DNA of 50,470 bases from Burkholderiaceae bacterium (GCA_030654805.1 JAURWR010000068.1:1-50470); one strand, 5' to 3'. Numbered from the stretch's first letter, positions 6,426-15,293 are shown. The notes: generated by a model from the letters alone, not told the origin. Numbers and translations: made by a program.

Positions 6426-8471
6426 ATGACCTTCCGCCCCTTCCCCACCTTTCTCGACCACGCGGGCGAGTGCGCCGGCCTGCTGCGTGCCGACGACGCG
6501 CCGACCGCCCCGGGCATCGGCGCCCCTGCCGACTGGCCCGCCGAGTTGCAACTGCTGACGGGCCTGATGCTCGGAGCCAGCGAACCGATGTTCGTGGCCT
6601 GGGGGCCGGAGCGACTGTTCTTCTACAACGACGCCTACGCACCGATCCTCGGCGCGCGGCACCCGGCCGCACTCGGGCAGCCGATGCAGCAGCTGTGGAG
6701 CGACATCTGGGTCGACATCGGCCCGCTGGTCGATCGCTGCTTTGCCGGCCACAGCGTGCAGATGGACGACATCGCGCTGTCGATGCAGCGTGGTGACCGC
6801 ATCGAGGAAGCCCATTTCTCCTTCGGCTACCACCCGGTCCGCGACGTTCAAGGCGCCGTGACCGGGCTGTTCTGCGTGTGCCGTGAGACCACGGTGCAGC
6901 GACGCGAGCAGGCAGATCGAGATGCGGTGGCGGCCCGGCTGGTGCGGGCCGAGGCGGAGCGCCAGATCAGCGAGGAGCGTTTCCAGGCTGCCGTCCGTGC
7001 GGTCGGGCTGATGTGGACACAGAACGCGCTCGGCGAGATGGAAGGCGAGCAACGCGGCTGGTCCGACCTCACAGGACAGACGCCGGTGCAGTACCGGGGC
7101 GACGGCTGGTCCACAGCCATCCATCCCGACGACGTTCAGCCCACGTTGATCGCCTGGAGGCAGGCGGTTTCGCAACAGCGCCACTTCGAATGGGAGCACC
7201 GGCTGCGCAACGCCGACGGCGAATGGCGACGCTACGCCGTTTGCGCCGAGCCGGTCTTCGCGGCCGACGGTCGCCTGCGCGAATGGGTCGGTGTGCACAT
7301 CGACGTCACCGAAGCGCGCCGATCCGCCGAATCGCTGCGCCAAGCCGACCAGCGCAAGGACGAGTTCCTCGCGATCCTGTCGCACGAGTTGCGCAACCCG
7401 CTGGCGCCGATCCGCAGCGCGGCATCGGTGCTTGCCAACCCGGCATTGACGGCTCAGGAGCTCGCCGTCAGCCGCGACGTCATCAACCGGCAGATCCGGC
7501 ACATGGCCAGGCTGCTCGACGACCTGCTGGACATCTCGCGCATCTCGGCCGGCCGGCTGGAACTGGAGAAGCAGCTCCATCCCCTGCAAGCCATCGTCGG
7601 TGGCGCCGTCGAGAACGCGCGTTCGCTGATCGACAGCAGGCAACACACGCTGGAGATCGACCTCCCGCCAGGCAGCATGACGCAAGTGGACGAAGTGCGC
7701 ATGACCCAGGTGCTGGCCAACCTGCTGCTCAACGCCGCGAGCTACACCCCGCCCGGCGGGTGCATCCGGCTGGTCGCACGGGCCGACGACCACGAGCTGC
7801 TGATCGAGGTCCATGACAACGGCATCGGCATCACCCCCGAACAACTGCCCTATGTGTTCGACATGTTCTCGCAGCTGCGCAGCGCCAGTGACCGCTCGCA
7901 GGGCGGCCTGGGCATCGGCCTGGCACTGTCTCGCGGTCTGGTCGAACTGCATGGCGGGCTGCTGGACGCCAGCAGCGCCGGGCTGGGTGGCGGTGCGACC
8001 TTCCGCATCCACCTACCGCCGGCCGCGTTCGACTCCCGGCCCGCCGCACTCGACGACGTGCCAGCGGCCCTGGCCGCTCCAACGCCGACGCCACTGCGCA
8101 TCCTGATCGCCGACGACAACCGCGATGCCGCCGACAGCCTGGCCCTGCTGCTCAGGCTCGAACATCACGAAGTGCATGTGGCATTCGCTGGCGCCAGCGC
8201 GCTGGCCATGGCGATGCGGGTGCAACCGCAGGTCGCGGTGCTCGACATCGGCATGCCCGGCCTCGACGGGTACGAGGTGGCACGCCGTCTGCGCCTGCAA
8301 CCGGGCGGCCCGGACATGCTGATCCTGGCCCTGACGGGCTGGGGTCGGCAGGAGGACCAGCGCAAGGCGCTGGCCGCAGGCTTCGACCGCCACTGCACGA
8401 AGCCGATCGACCCGATGGCGCTGATCGACTGCATGAATGCCTGGCGGTCGAATCGACCGGTCACCCGCTGA
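6426..8471 (+). CDS. PAS-domain hybrid sensor histidine kinase with receiver domain
   Basis: Cytoplasmic hybrid kinase of 681 residues; no membrane segment is seen. It has a PAS-like domain (about 30-160, SEPMFVAWGPERLFFYNDAYAP), a second PAS/PAC domain (about 190-300, WVGVHIDVTEARR), an HisKA domain with phospho-acceptor His320 in ILSHELRNPLAPIRS, an HATPase domain (NLLLNAASYTPPGG, DNGIGITPEQ, GGLGIGLALSRGLVELHGG), and a C-terminal receiver with predicted phospho-Asp607 in VAVLDIGMPGLDGYE and the conserved Lys in CTKPID. ATG 6426 is chosen because upstream codons in frame overlap the divergent Crp-like gene and look non-coding. The receiver at the end may act as internal phosphate relay or sink; no dedicated output partner is adjacent. 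Confidence 0.92.
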   Translation: MTFRPFPTFLDHAGECAGLLRADDAPTAPGIGAPADWPAELQLLTGLMLGASEPMFVAWGPERLFFYNDAYAPILGARHPAALGQPMQQLWSDIWVDIGPLVDRCFAGHSVQMDDIALSMQRGDRIEEAHFSFGYHPVRDVQGAVTGLFCVCRETTVQRREQADRDAVAARLVRAEAERQISEERFQAAVRAVGLMWTQNALGEMEGEQRGWSDLTGQTPVQYRGDGWSTAIHPDDVQPTLIAWRQAVSQQRHFEWEHRLRNADGEWRRYAVCAEPVFAADGRLREWVGVHIDVTEARRSAESLRQADQRKDEFLAILSHELRNPLAPIRSAASVLANPALTAQELAVSRDVINRQIRHMARLLDDLLDISRISAGRLELEKQLHPLQAIVGGAVENARSLIDSRQHTLEIDLPPGSMTQVDEVRMTQVLANLLLNAASYTPPGGCIRLVARADDHELLIEVHDNGIGITPEQLPYVFDMFSQLRSASDRSQGGLGIGLALSRGLVELHGGLLDASSAGLGGGATFRIHLPPAAFDSRPAALDDVPAALAAPTPTPLRILIADDNRDAADSLALLLRLEHHEVHVAFAGASALAMAMRVQPQVAVLDIGMPGLDGYEVARRLRLQPGGPDMLILALTGWGRQEDQRKALAAGFDRHCTKPIDPMALIDCMNAWRSNRPVTR

Positions 8472-8649
8472 TGCCTGGCGACTCGGGCAGCATGTCCGAC
8501 AGCGACAGCGCGCTGGTGACCGGATCCGGGTCTGCCGCGTCCAGCCGCGCCTGATCGGGCGCCTGCGACAGCAGGCTGGAACGCAGCCGGGTCAGAAAGG
8601 GGTGGTCTCGTATCGAATCGGGCAAAACCGATTCTGCGTTGTCGGTCAT
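8461..8649 (-). CDS. Short hypothetical protein, 62 residues
   Basis: The frame starts at ATG 8649, 18 bp after the stop of the gene at 8668-9267, and ends inside the last codons of the convergent hybrid kinase (11-bp overlap). The product is hydrophilic (MTDNAESVLPDSIRDHPFL...), with no recognisable domain and a poor ribosome-binding site. Position and orientation fit a second cistron after the upstream gene, but a spurious frame is possible. Confidence 0.35.
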   Translation of the reverse strand: MTDNAESVLPDSIRDHPFLTRLRSSLLSQAPDQARLDAADPDPVTSALSLSDMLPESPGISG

Positions 8650-8667
8650 GGCGGCAGGGATGCTGGA

Positions 8668-9267
8668 CTAGGCTGGCTGGACAGAGGCGTGAACGTTGGC
8701 GTCGGATTGCGACGCCAGATGCCTCCGGGTTGGCTTGGATGCGACCTTGCGCGGCGCCGCCATCGGCTTGACGCGGCCGAGGCCCACACGAAGCAGGGCT
8801 CGCAACGGGTCCGCATCGAGCGGATCGAGCACCACCGTGCCGCTGACCAGCGGCTGGTCGCGCCGGAACTGGTAGCGCAGCGTGGCGCTGGCGTCACTGA
8901 CGGCATGGATGTCGAACTTCACCCGATCCACATCCGCGGATGGCATCGAAAGTTCAGCACTCAGGCTGCGCCACAAAGGCACGCCGCGAACGCGCGGCAC
9001 CATGTCGATGGAGCCGAACCAGTGCAGCGCCAGCACGCTCAGACAGCGCTGGTACAGCGCTCGCCCGGGCAGATCGCCCCAGCCGAAGCGATGCATTTCA
9101 ATCGAATCGCAGCCGGGCCGCAGATTGAAAACGCGAACCGCGTGCATCGACGGGCAGGGCTCGACGGAAAACATTTTTCGGTCGGGTGGACCGCTGGCGT
9201 AGTAAACCTCAATCTCGACGCGGACCGATTCGGGCCAGCAGTCGCCCAGTTTCATGTCGATGCTCAT
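8668..9267 (-). CDS. Hypothetical protein, possibly hotdog-like
   Basis: A 199-residue product. ATG 9267 is supported by a GAGGAG ribosome-binding site. The central part (MHRFGWGDLPGRALYQRCL, then VPLWRSLSAELSMPSADV and DASATLRYQFRRDQPLVSG) has the rhythm of a 4-hydroxybenzoyl-CoA thioesterase (hotdog) domain, but the catalytic Asp/Glu is not evident, so this is only a structural guess. The C-terminus is Lys/Arg-rich and probably disordered. It lies between rpoN (114 bp upstream) and a 62-residue frame. Its function is unknown. Confidence 0.7.
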   Translation of the reverse strand: MSIDMKLGDCWPESVRVEIEVYYASGPPDRKMFSVEPCPSMHAVRVFNLRPGCDSIEMHRFGWGDLPGRALYQRCLSVLALHWFGSIDMVPRVRGVPLWRSLSAELSMPSADVDRVKFDIHAVSDASATLRYQFRRDQPLVSGTVVLDPLDADPLRALLRVGLGRVKPMAAPRKVASKPTRRHLASQSDANVHASVQPA

Positions 9268-9381
9268 GGTGCCGTGCTCCTCAGAAAGACCAGCCGAACC
9301 GTTGCTCGACACTGCGGCAACACCGGGTTGCCGCACATGCCGTTACAGGGGCAAACGGCGTGCCTGCGCTGCCGAACCGGC

Positions 9382-10851
9382 TCACGCATGGCGCCGGCGC
9401 CGGTCGACCGCCTCGATGCGCAGCAGCTGCCGGTACTTGGTGACGGTGCGACGCGCCACCACCAGCCCCTGCTCGGCAAGTTGCCGAGCGATCTCCACGT
9501 CGGACAACGGCGCCGCAGGCGACTCGGCTTCGATCAGGTCCTTGACCAACCCGCGTATCGCGGTGCCCGAGCACGCGCTGCCGTTCGAGCTGACCATCGC
9601 GCGTGAAAAGAAATGCGTCAGCTCGAACACGCCGCACGGCGTCGACATGTACTTGTTGTTGGTCACCCGGGACACCGTCGACTCGTGCACCCCGACCTCG
9701 TCGGCGATTTCGCGCAGGCCCATCGGCTTCATCGCCATCGGGCCGAATTCGAGGAAATGCTGCTGGCGCTTCACGATCGCCTCGGCCACGTCCAGGATGG
9801 TCGAGAAGCGCTGCTCGACATTGCGCACCGTCCAGCGCGCCTCCTGCAGGTGCCCGGCCAGATCGGCGTTGTCGGCGCTGCGATGACGCTTGAACAACGC
9901 GGCATAGACCTCGTTCAGGCGCACGCGCGGGACGACGGCCGGGTTGAGTTGCACGCTCCACACGCCGCGGATCTTCCTCACGAGCACGTCCGGCACCACA
10001 TAGGCGACACGTTCATTGCTGAAGCGCCAGCCGGGCCGCGGATCGAGCCGACGGATGCGGTCGCACACCGACTGCACCCGCAGTGGTGACTCGCCGAGCG
10101 CGCGGGCCAGTCCGTGGATGTCGCGCGCGGCCAGCGCGGACAGGTGGTCGCCCACGATGCGCGCGGCCAGCGCTCGCGTCTGCGGGCAGGCGATCGACGG
10201 CAGTTGCAGCTGCAGGCATTCCGCCACGCTGCGCGCCGCCACACCGCAGGGGTCGAGCGACTGCACGCGGCGCAGCGCGGCCTGCATGTCGGACACGGTG
10301 ACCTGCGGGGTCAGCACCTCCAGGTCGGTCAACGCCTCCAGTGGCGTGCGCAGGTAGCCGTCGTCGTCGAGCGACTCGACGATCGCGCGCGCCAGCAGCA
10401 GCTCGCGCGGGCTCAGCGGCAGCAGGTTCAGCTGGCCGTGCAGGTGCGCGCTCAGCGAGATCTCGACCGCCATGGCATCGATCGCCGACAGCTCGCCGTC
10501 GTCGGCATGGGGCAACGAAGACCGACTGTCCGACCGCCACAGATCGCGATCGTTTTCGCTGTCGCCGTCGAAACCCTCGGCAGGCATCGACAGTTCAGCC
10601 GAAAGCCCGTCGCTCTCGTCGTATGCCGGCAACTCGGAGCCGTCGTCCGCACCGTCTGCGCGTTCGGCATCGTCTGTTTCGACATCGCCGTCCTCGGCTT
10701 CGAGAAACGGGTTCCTGCCCAGCACGTCGTGCACGCTGGCGGTGAAATCCATCGACGACATCTGGAGCAGGCGCACGGCTTGCTGGAAGCGGGGGGACAG
10801 CGCTTGCCGCTGCGTCTGCTGGTGATCGACTCGAAAGCCCAGGGTGGTCAT
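9382..10851 (-). CDS. rpoN: RNA polymerase sigma-54 factor RpoN (stand-alone copy)
   Basis: Alternative sigma factor recognising -24/-12 promoters and dependent on AAA+ activators. The 489 residues include the Gln/Leu-rich region I (QALSPRFQQAVRLLQMSSMDF), an acidic region II (about 48-120), the core-binding region (ARAIVESLDDDGYLRTPLEAL), the helix-turn-helix region (LREIADEVGVHESTVSRVTNNKY) and the diagnostic RpoN box ARRTVTKYR near the C-terminus. ATG 10851 has an AAGGAG site nine bases upstream. The usual rpoN neighbours (lptB upstream, hpf and ptsN downstream) are absent, so this may be a second copy. A sigma-54-dependent response regulator is 7 kb away at 18186. Confidence 0.95.
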   Translation of the reverse strand: MTTLGFRVDHQQTQRQALSPRFQQAVRLLQMSSMDFTASVHDVLGRNPFLEAEDGDVETDDAERADGADDGSELPAYDESDGLSAELSMPAEGFDGDSENDRDLWRSDSRSSLPHADDGELSAIDAMAVEISLSAHLHGQLNLLPLSPRELLLARAIVESLDDDGYLRTPLEALTDLEVLTPQVTVSDMQAALRRVQSLDPCGVAARSVAECLQLQLPSIACPQTRALAARIVGDHLSALAARDIHGLARALGESPLRVQSVCDRIRRLDPRPGWRFSNERVAYVVPDVLVRKIRGVWSVQLNPAVVPRVRLNEVYAALFKRHRSADNADLAGHLQEARWTVRNVEQRFSTILDVAEAIVKRQQHFLEFGPMAMKPMGLREIADEVGVHESTVSRVTNNKYMSTPCGVFELTHFFSRAMVSSNGSACSGTAIRGLVKDLIEAESPAAPLSDVEIARQLAEQGLVVARRTVTKYRQLLRIEAVDRRRRHA

Positions 10852-11076
10852 CGTTCCCGCTCCTTGTCGTGCGTGCTGCGAGGTGCTCATCGCAACCTGC
10901 GTGCCGCGCGACCGAGTGCGGCGGGTCTGGATACATCCTGAAAGGCAGTTCACCCATGGAAACGAGAGTTCACCGCATGCTGCGCACTCGACGGTCGCGC
11001 CGCGAACGTCAAGTCACAGCGCCATGCGCGAAGCAGCCGATTGCCGATGCGGCCCGGCTTGCTGCATTTTTTCCCG

Positions 11077-11091
11077 CCCCCCCCCCCCCCC
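11077..11091. repeat. 15-C homopolymer tract
   Basis: Fifteen consecutive C residues, 68 bp before the start codon at 11159, just after TTTTTTCCCG. Such long homopolymers are prone to slipped-strand length change. Confidence 0.9.
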
Positions 11092-11124
11092 GCAAATGTC
11101 AGTTCAGCCGAGCCCTGGGGCTTA

Positions 11125-11138
11125 GGATCAATCGATCC
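11125..11138. promoter_or_regulatory. Possible operator palindrome before the KaiC operon
   Basis: GGATCAATCGATCC is a perfect inverted repeat with a 4-bp centre, ending 20 bp upstream of the ATG at 11159. The place fits an operator or translation-blocking hairpin; no known factor is identified. Confidence 0.25.
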
Positions 11139-11158
11139 ATGCAAATGGTCTTCGACTG

Positions 11159-11593
11159 ATGTCCATGGAAGCTCCGAAAAGACCGCCCATCACTGCGCCT
11201 CTGGCACACAGGATTGACGCCGGCGCGCAGGCGTCGCAAATCGCCGAGGCCATCGAGGCGACCTGGCTCGAGATCCATGTGGCGCTGACGCCCATCGTGG
11301 GTGAGCGCGGCTTGGTCGCGCTTTACAAGCGCAGCCTCTATCTCGCTGCCAGCGCGCATCCGTGGCTTGAAGGGCTGCATGAGGGCGTGCAATCGAAGAT
11401 GGATCTCGCTGGGCTCAAAGCTGCGGTTTCGCAGCAAAGCAGCGCAGACGCTGCGGCGGGCGGCTGCGACATTTTCCGTGCGTTCCACGACCTGCTGGAG
11501 AGCATGGTCGGACCGTCACTCACCGAGCGGCTGCTGCGCTCGGTCTGGGCACTTCACCCCCACGGCCCGGCCGCACAGGACAAGATCACATGA
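11159..11593 (+). CDS. Unknown 144-residue protein, first cistron of KaiC operon
   Basis: A mostly helical, soluble protein of unknown family, with segments such as AEAIEATWLEIHVALTPIVGERG and FRAFHDLLESMVGPSLTERLL. No KaiB thioredoxin-like or KaiA features are seen. Its stop overlaps the ATG of the KaiC-like gene (ATGA at 11590-11593), so the two are translationally coupled and their products probably act together. The residues LVALYKRSLYLAASAHPWL resemble helical signalling-partner domains, but no identity is claimed. The homopolymer-containing promoter region lies directly upstream. Confidence 0.75.
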   Translation: MSMEAPKRPPITAPLAHRIDAGAQASQIAEAIEATWLEIHVALTPIVGERGLVALYKRSLYLAASAHPWLEGLHEGVQSKMDLAGLKAAVSQQSSADAAAGGCDIFRAFHDLLESMVGPSLTERLLRSVWALHPHGPAAQDKIT

Positions 11594-13071
11594 CCACCAA
11601 AGTAACCATCAACCGTCTGGCCACGGGGGTCCCCGGCCTCGATGAAGTGCTCGGCGGCGGTCTGCCCGAGCTGTCGTTCAACCTGATCGCCGGACCACCC
11701 GGCTGCGGCAAGACGACGCTGGCACACCAGATGATGTTCGCGCTGGCCAAGCCCGAGTTCCGCGCGATCTACTTCACCGTGCTGGGCGAGCCGCCGCTGA
11801 AGATGCTGCGCTACCAGCAGCAGTTCGAGTTCTTCGACAGCGAGGCGGTCAACGGTTCGATCCGCTTCATCAACCTGTCGGACGACACGCTGACCGGCGA
11901 TCTCAATCGCGTGCTCGAACGCATCGTGGCCGAAGTCGCGACCCACAGCCCGTCGCTGGTGTTCGTCGATTCGTTCCGCTCGGTCGTGTTATCTGCCGAT
12001 CCGCCGAACAACCCGGAGAAGACGTTGCAGCAGTTCGTGCAGCAACTCGGCATGCTGATGACGAGCTGGCAGGCCACCACCTTCCTGATCGGCGAGTACT
12101 TCGCCGAGACCGATAACAACCCAGTATTCACCGTGGCCGATGGCCTGATCTGGCTGCGCCAGAGCGTGGAGCGCAACTCGATGGTCCGCAAGATGGAGAT
12201 CATGAAGATGCGCGGGCAGCCGACGCTGCCGGGGTTGCACACGTTTCGCATCAGCGGCGCCGGCATCGAGGTGTTCCCACCGGCACAGGTGGTGCCGTAC
12301 CGGAACGTCGCAGCGTCGACGACCTCGGGCCCCGAGCGGTTGCTGACCGGTGTGTCCGGACTCGACGACATGCTGGGGGGCGGGGTTCCGCGCGGCTATT
12401 CGGTGCTGCTGGCCGGGCCCTCGGGCTCGGGCAAGAGCGTCCTCGCGTCGGCGTTTCTTGCGGAAGGCGCGCGCCTCGGTGAAACCGGCGTCATCGCGGC
12501 CTTCGAACAGCATCCCAGCCACTCGCGCAACCCGGTGGTCGCCGCCCTGATTGCCTCCGGCCGGGTCGGCCTCATCGACAGCCACGCGCTCGACCTGTCG
12601 ATCGACGAGATCGTGCAGCTCATGTTGCGCGAAATCCACCGGCTCGGCGCGAGCCGCGTCGTCATCGATTCGCTGTCCGGCTTCGAACTGGCGGTGGCAC
12701 CGACCTTCCGCCAGGACTTCCGCGAATCGCTGTCCCGCCTGACCCTGGCGCTGGCCAGCACCGGCGTCACGGTGCTGATGACGTCCGAGCTCGAAGACCG
12801 CTACACCGACCTGCGCTTCAGCCCCTACGGCACCGCCTTCCTGACCGACGCGATCATCGTGCAGCGCTACATCGAGGTCGACAGCCGGCTGCGGCGCGTG
12901 ATGGCGGTGGTCAAGGTGCGGGCCAGCGCCCACTCGGACGACCTGCGCGAATACACCATCGGCGCCGATGGCATCCATGTCGGCGGCACGCTGCCCGCTC
13001 AGGAAGGCTTGCTGGGCGGTCGTCCGACGCGCAAACGCGCACTCGGCAGGCCGGTGGTCGAGTCCGATTGA
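11590..13071 (+). CDS. KaiC-like double RecA-domain ATPase
   Basis: A 493-residue ATPase of the KaiC/RadB superfamily with two RecA-like halves. Walker A motifs are GPPGCGKT (35-42) and GPSGSGKS (276-283), and each half opens with the KaiC signature (TGVPGLDEVLGGGLPE and TGVSGLDDMLGGGVPRG). Compared with cyanobacterial KaiC, the two adjacent phosphorylation sites Ser431/Thr432 align with Ala416/Phe417 (GTAFLTDAIIVQRYIE), and the paired catalytic Glu residues read GE in the first half and EQ in the second. A clock-type phosphorylation cycle at those sites is therefore unlikely. No kaiA or kaiB is nearby. It is coupled to the 144-residue gene before it and lies 37 bp ahead of a GGDEF-histidine kinase, suggesting a signalling scaffold or switch. 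Confidence 0.88.
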   Translation: MTTKVTINRLATGVPGLDEVLGGGLPELSFNLIAGPPGCGKTTLAHQMMFALAKPEFRAIYFTVLGEPPLKMLRYQQQFEFFDSEAVNGSIRFINLSDDTLTGDLNRVLERIVAEVATHSPSLVFVDSFRSVVLSADPPNNPEKTLQQFVQQLGMLMTSWQATTFLIGEYFAETDNNPVFTVADGLIWLRQSVERNSMVRKMEIMKMRGQPTLPGLHTFRISGAGIEVFPPAQVVPYRNVAASTTSGPERLLTGVSGLDDMLGGGVPRGYSVLLAGPSGSGKSVLASAFLAEGARLGETGVIAAFEQHPSHSRNPVVAALIASGRVGLIDSHALDLSIDEIVQLMLREIHRLGASRVVIDSLSGFELAVAPTFRQDFRESLSRLTLALASTGVTVLMTSELEDRYTDLRFSPYGTAFLTDAIIVQRYIEVDSRLRRVMAVVKVRASAHSDDLREYTIGADGIHVGGTLPAQEGLLGGRPTRKRALGRPVVESD

Positions 13072-13108
13072 CCGGCCTCACCGAGTCACACGCACGCGAA
13101 CCCTCGGC

Positions 13109-14749
13109 ATGAAAAAAGCGCCCAGAGGCCCCGCCGCGAAAGCCCTTGCCGAGCAGGAGCTGGCTGAGCTGCACGCGCGCATCGAGGAGGCGCGTTCTGA
13201 GCTGGCCGGCTTGCATCGACACATCGAGGAGTCCCTGAATCGATTCGGCGACGGGGAAGCCGACCGTTTGCGCGAGGCCAACGAAAACCTCGTCGTCACG
13301 TCGCTGCGGTGCCGTGACGATGCCGACACCACGGCGCAGGCCCTGCTGAATGCAGCGCGCCTGGCCAACCTCGACCCGCTGACGCAGCTGCCCAACCGCG
13401 TGCTGCTGATGGACCGCTTCGAGCAGGCGATCGCCAATGCGCGACGCAGCAAGAAGCAGATCGCGCTGCTGTTCGTCGACCTCAACAATTTCAAGCAGAT
13501 CAACGACACGCTGGGCCATGCGGTGGGCGACGAGGTGCTGCAGCTGACGGCACGCTGCCTGGTCGACTCGGTGCGCGCATCGGACACCGTCAGCCGGCAC
13601 GGAGGCGACGAGTTCCTGATCCTGCTCGACGATGTGTCCCAGGCCGCGGACGCCGCGGCGGTGGCCGAGAAGGTGATCGCTGCACTCGGCATGCCGGCAC
13701 TGATCTGCGAGCACGTGATGCGGCTGACGGCGAGCATCGGTATCAGCGTCTATCCCGCCGACGACGTGACCGCGCCCGCACTGATCGCTCTGGCCGATGC
13801 GGCGATGTACCGGGCCAAGCGACTGGGATTCGGCAGCTTCGAGTTCCACGATGCGCGGGCCGTGGGCGAGGTGCTGCTGCAGACGCCGGTGCTCGGGTCG
13901 CTGCGGGTCCCGCTGACGAATCACGAGAAAGCACGCCAGGAGGTCGAGCGCCGGCAACAGCAGCTGCAGCAGGCCAACGAGCATTTGCTGCTGACTGCCC
14001 TCGGCGCCCAGGAACTGCAGGCGGCCGCCGAGCAGGCGCTGCAGCGGCAGACGCAGTTCATGTCGCAGGCGGTGCACGAGCTGAGCAACCCGCTGATGTC
14101 GATCCGATCGGCCTCGGCGGTGATCGGGCGTGCCGGCAGCGACGCGCCACTGCTGCCCCGGATGACCGCCATCATCGAACGGCAGGTGATGCAAATGTCC
14201 CGGCTGGTCAGCGACCTGCTGGACCTGTCGCGCGTCAACACCGGCAAGCTGCGGCTGGAACGCAGCGAGGTCGACCTGACCCGGTTGATCGACGAGGTCG
14301 TCGAGGCCTGTCGTCCGGCGATCGACACCCGACTGCAGAACTTCCTGGTTCAAACGCATCCAGGTTTGCTGCGGGTGTATGGCGACCCGCTGCGCCTGTC
14401 ACAGGTGCTGCGCAACCTGTTGGACAACGCGTCGAAGTACACGCCGCAGGGCGGCGAGATCCGGCTGGCGGTGGTGCGCCAGGGCCATTCGGTGGAGATC
14501 ACCGTGTCGGACACCGGCATTGGCATCGGGGCCGACACGCTGAGCCACATCTTCGACCCGTTCGTGCAGGAGCCCGAAGCCACCGCCTTCGACGGCAACG
14601 GCCTGGGTCTCGGGCTCACGGTGGTGCGCGAACTGGTCAACGCACACGGCGGCCAGGTCGAGGCTCACAGCGCCGGCCCGGGGTGTGGAAGCGAATTCAG
14701 GGTCACCTTGCCATTGGTGGAAACGAAGGCGTTGCCCAGAAGCATCTGA
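13109..14749 (+). CDS. GGDEF domain fused to a histidine kinase
   Basis: A 546-residue soluble protein. An N-terminal coiled coil (about 8-90) leads into a diguanylate-cyclase domain with the intact active-site motif GGDEF (165-169, preceded by RH) and the usual LDPLTQLPNR entry. After a second coiled coil an HisKA domain follows with His323 in AVHELSNPLMSIRS, then an HATPase domain (NLLDNASKYTPQGG, DTGIGIGADTL, GNGLGLGLTVVRELVNAHGG). Both catalytic parts look functional, so one protein could make cyclic-di-GMP and phosphorylate a partner. ATG 13109 starts just before the coiled coil. It follows the KaiC-like gene by 37 bp and is probably co-transcribed with it. No receiver partner is adjacent; the sigma-54 response regulator at 18186 is a possible one. 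Confidence 0.88.
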   Translation: MKKAPRGPAAKALAEQELAELHARIEEARSELAGLHRHIEESLNRFGDGEADRLREANENLVVTSLRCRDDADTTAQALLNAARLANLDPLTQLPNRVLLMDRFEQAIANARRSKKQIALLFVDLNNFKQINDTLGHAVGDEVLQLTARCLVDSVRASDTVSRHGGDEFLILLDDVSQAADAAAVAEKVIAALGMPALICEHVMRLTASIGISVYPADDVTAPALIALADAAMYRAKRLGFGSFEFHDARAVGEVLLQTPVLGSLRVPLTNHEKARQEVERRQQQLQQANEHLLLTALGAQELQAAAEQALQRQTQFMSQAVHELSNPLMSIRSASAVIGRAGSDAPLLPRMTAIIERQVMQMSRLVSDLLDLSRVNTGKLRLERSEVDLTRLIDEVVEACRPAIDTRLQNFLVQTHPGLLRVYGDPLRLSQVLRNLLDNASKYTPQGGEIRLAVVRQGHSVEITVSDTGIGIGADTLSHIFDPFVQEPEATAFDGNGLGLGLTVVRELVNAHGGQVEAHSAGPGCGSEFRVTLPLVETKALPRSI

Positions 14750-14877
14750 GCTACAGCACCGGCGCGCTCTGACCCATCGCGCCTCTGGGCGCCGATGCTC
14801 GGCGCCGTCAGGCGCGTCGATTGCCGTGAGGTTGGCATCACCTGGCATCCGCCAGTCCAACCCGACGGAGACCCTGT

Positions 14878-15267
14878 ATGAAAACGCTGATCCTCGCCAC
14901 GCTGGTGGCCTCGGGGGCACTCGCCCTCACCGGTTGCGCCAACGCGCCCTCCCCCGCACCGTCCATGGCCTCCACGTCGGCCTCGATCGAAGCCGCGCGC
15001 TCGGCTGGCGCGCCCGAACTCGCCGCTGCGGAGCTCAACGAGGCGCGCAGCAAGCTCGAGCGCGCCCGCGCACTGGCCGCCGCTGGCGACGAGCGCGGAG
15101 CCATCCGACTCGCAGAGCAGGCGGACGTAGACGCCCAGCTGGCGCGCGCCCGGGCCGGTTCCGAACGTTCGATTCGCGCGGTGACCGAGCTCGAAGCCAG
15201 CTTGCAGACGCTGCGCGAGGAGATCAACCGCGCGGCGGCGAAGCAACCCGCGAACCCATCGAAGTGA
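14878..15267 (+). CDS. DUF4398-type lipoprotein
   Basis: A 129-residue outer-membrane or periplasmic lipoprotein. The signal ends in lipobox LTGC with Cys20, followed by a long amphipathic helix (ELAAAELNEARSKLERARAL...), typical of the DUF4398 family. The helix has regular Ala/Glu/Arg heptads and likely forms a coiled coil. An ACGGAG ribosome-binding site precedes the ATG. The next gene encodes the same domain fused to an OmpA domain, 26 bp downstream, so the two probably form a cell-wall-anchored complex. Its exact function is not known. Confidence 0.85.
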   Translation: MKTLILATLVASGALALTGCANAPSPAPSMASTSASIEAARSAGAPELAAAELNEARSKLERARALAAAGDERGAIRLAEQADVDAQLARARAGSERSIRAVTELEASLQTLREEINRAAAKQPANPSK

Positions 15268-15293
15268 ATCCCACCGCATTTCCAGGACACCCC

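Larger units (their letters stand above)
10852..11158. promoter_or_regulatory. Divergent intergenic region rpoN / KaiC-operon
   Basis: 307 bp between divergent starts with no convincing gene. It contains a T-run and 15-C homopolymer (11067-11091) and a palindrome GGATC-AATC-GATCC at 11125-11138, 21 bp before the start of the 144-residue protein. Both directions must be transcribed from here. No clear -35/-10 or -24/-12 promoter was found. Confidence 0.5.

Noticed and set aside
5898-8012. Open frame of 704 codons on the minus strand
   Set aside because: It is antisense to the Crp-like gene and the hybrid kinase; GC-rich third positions keep the opposite frame open, and its composition (His/Arg/Gln-rich) is not protein-like.
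14839-14855. A -24/-12-like sequence (TTGGCATCACCTGGCAT) before the DUF4398 lipoprotein gene
   Set aside because: The GG and GC elements are nine bases apart, not ten, and sigma-54 promoters are very strict in this spacing.
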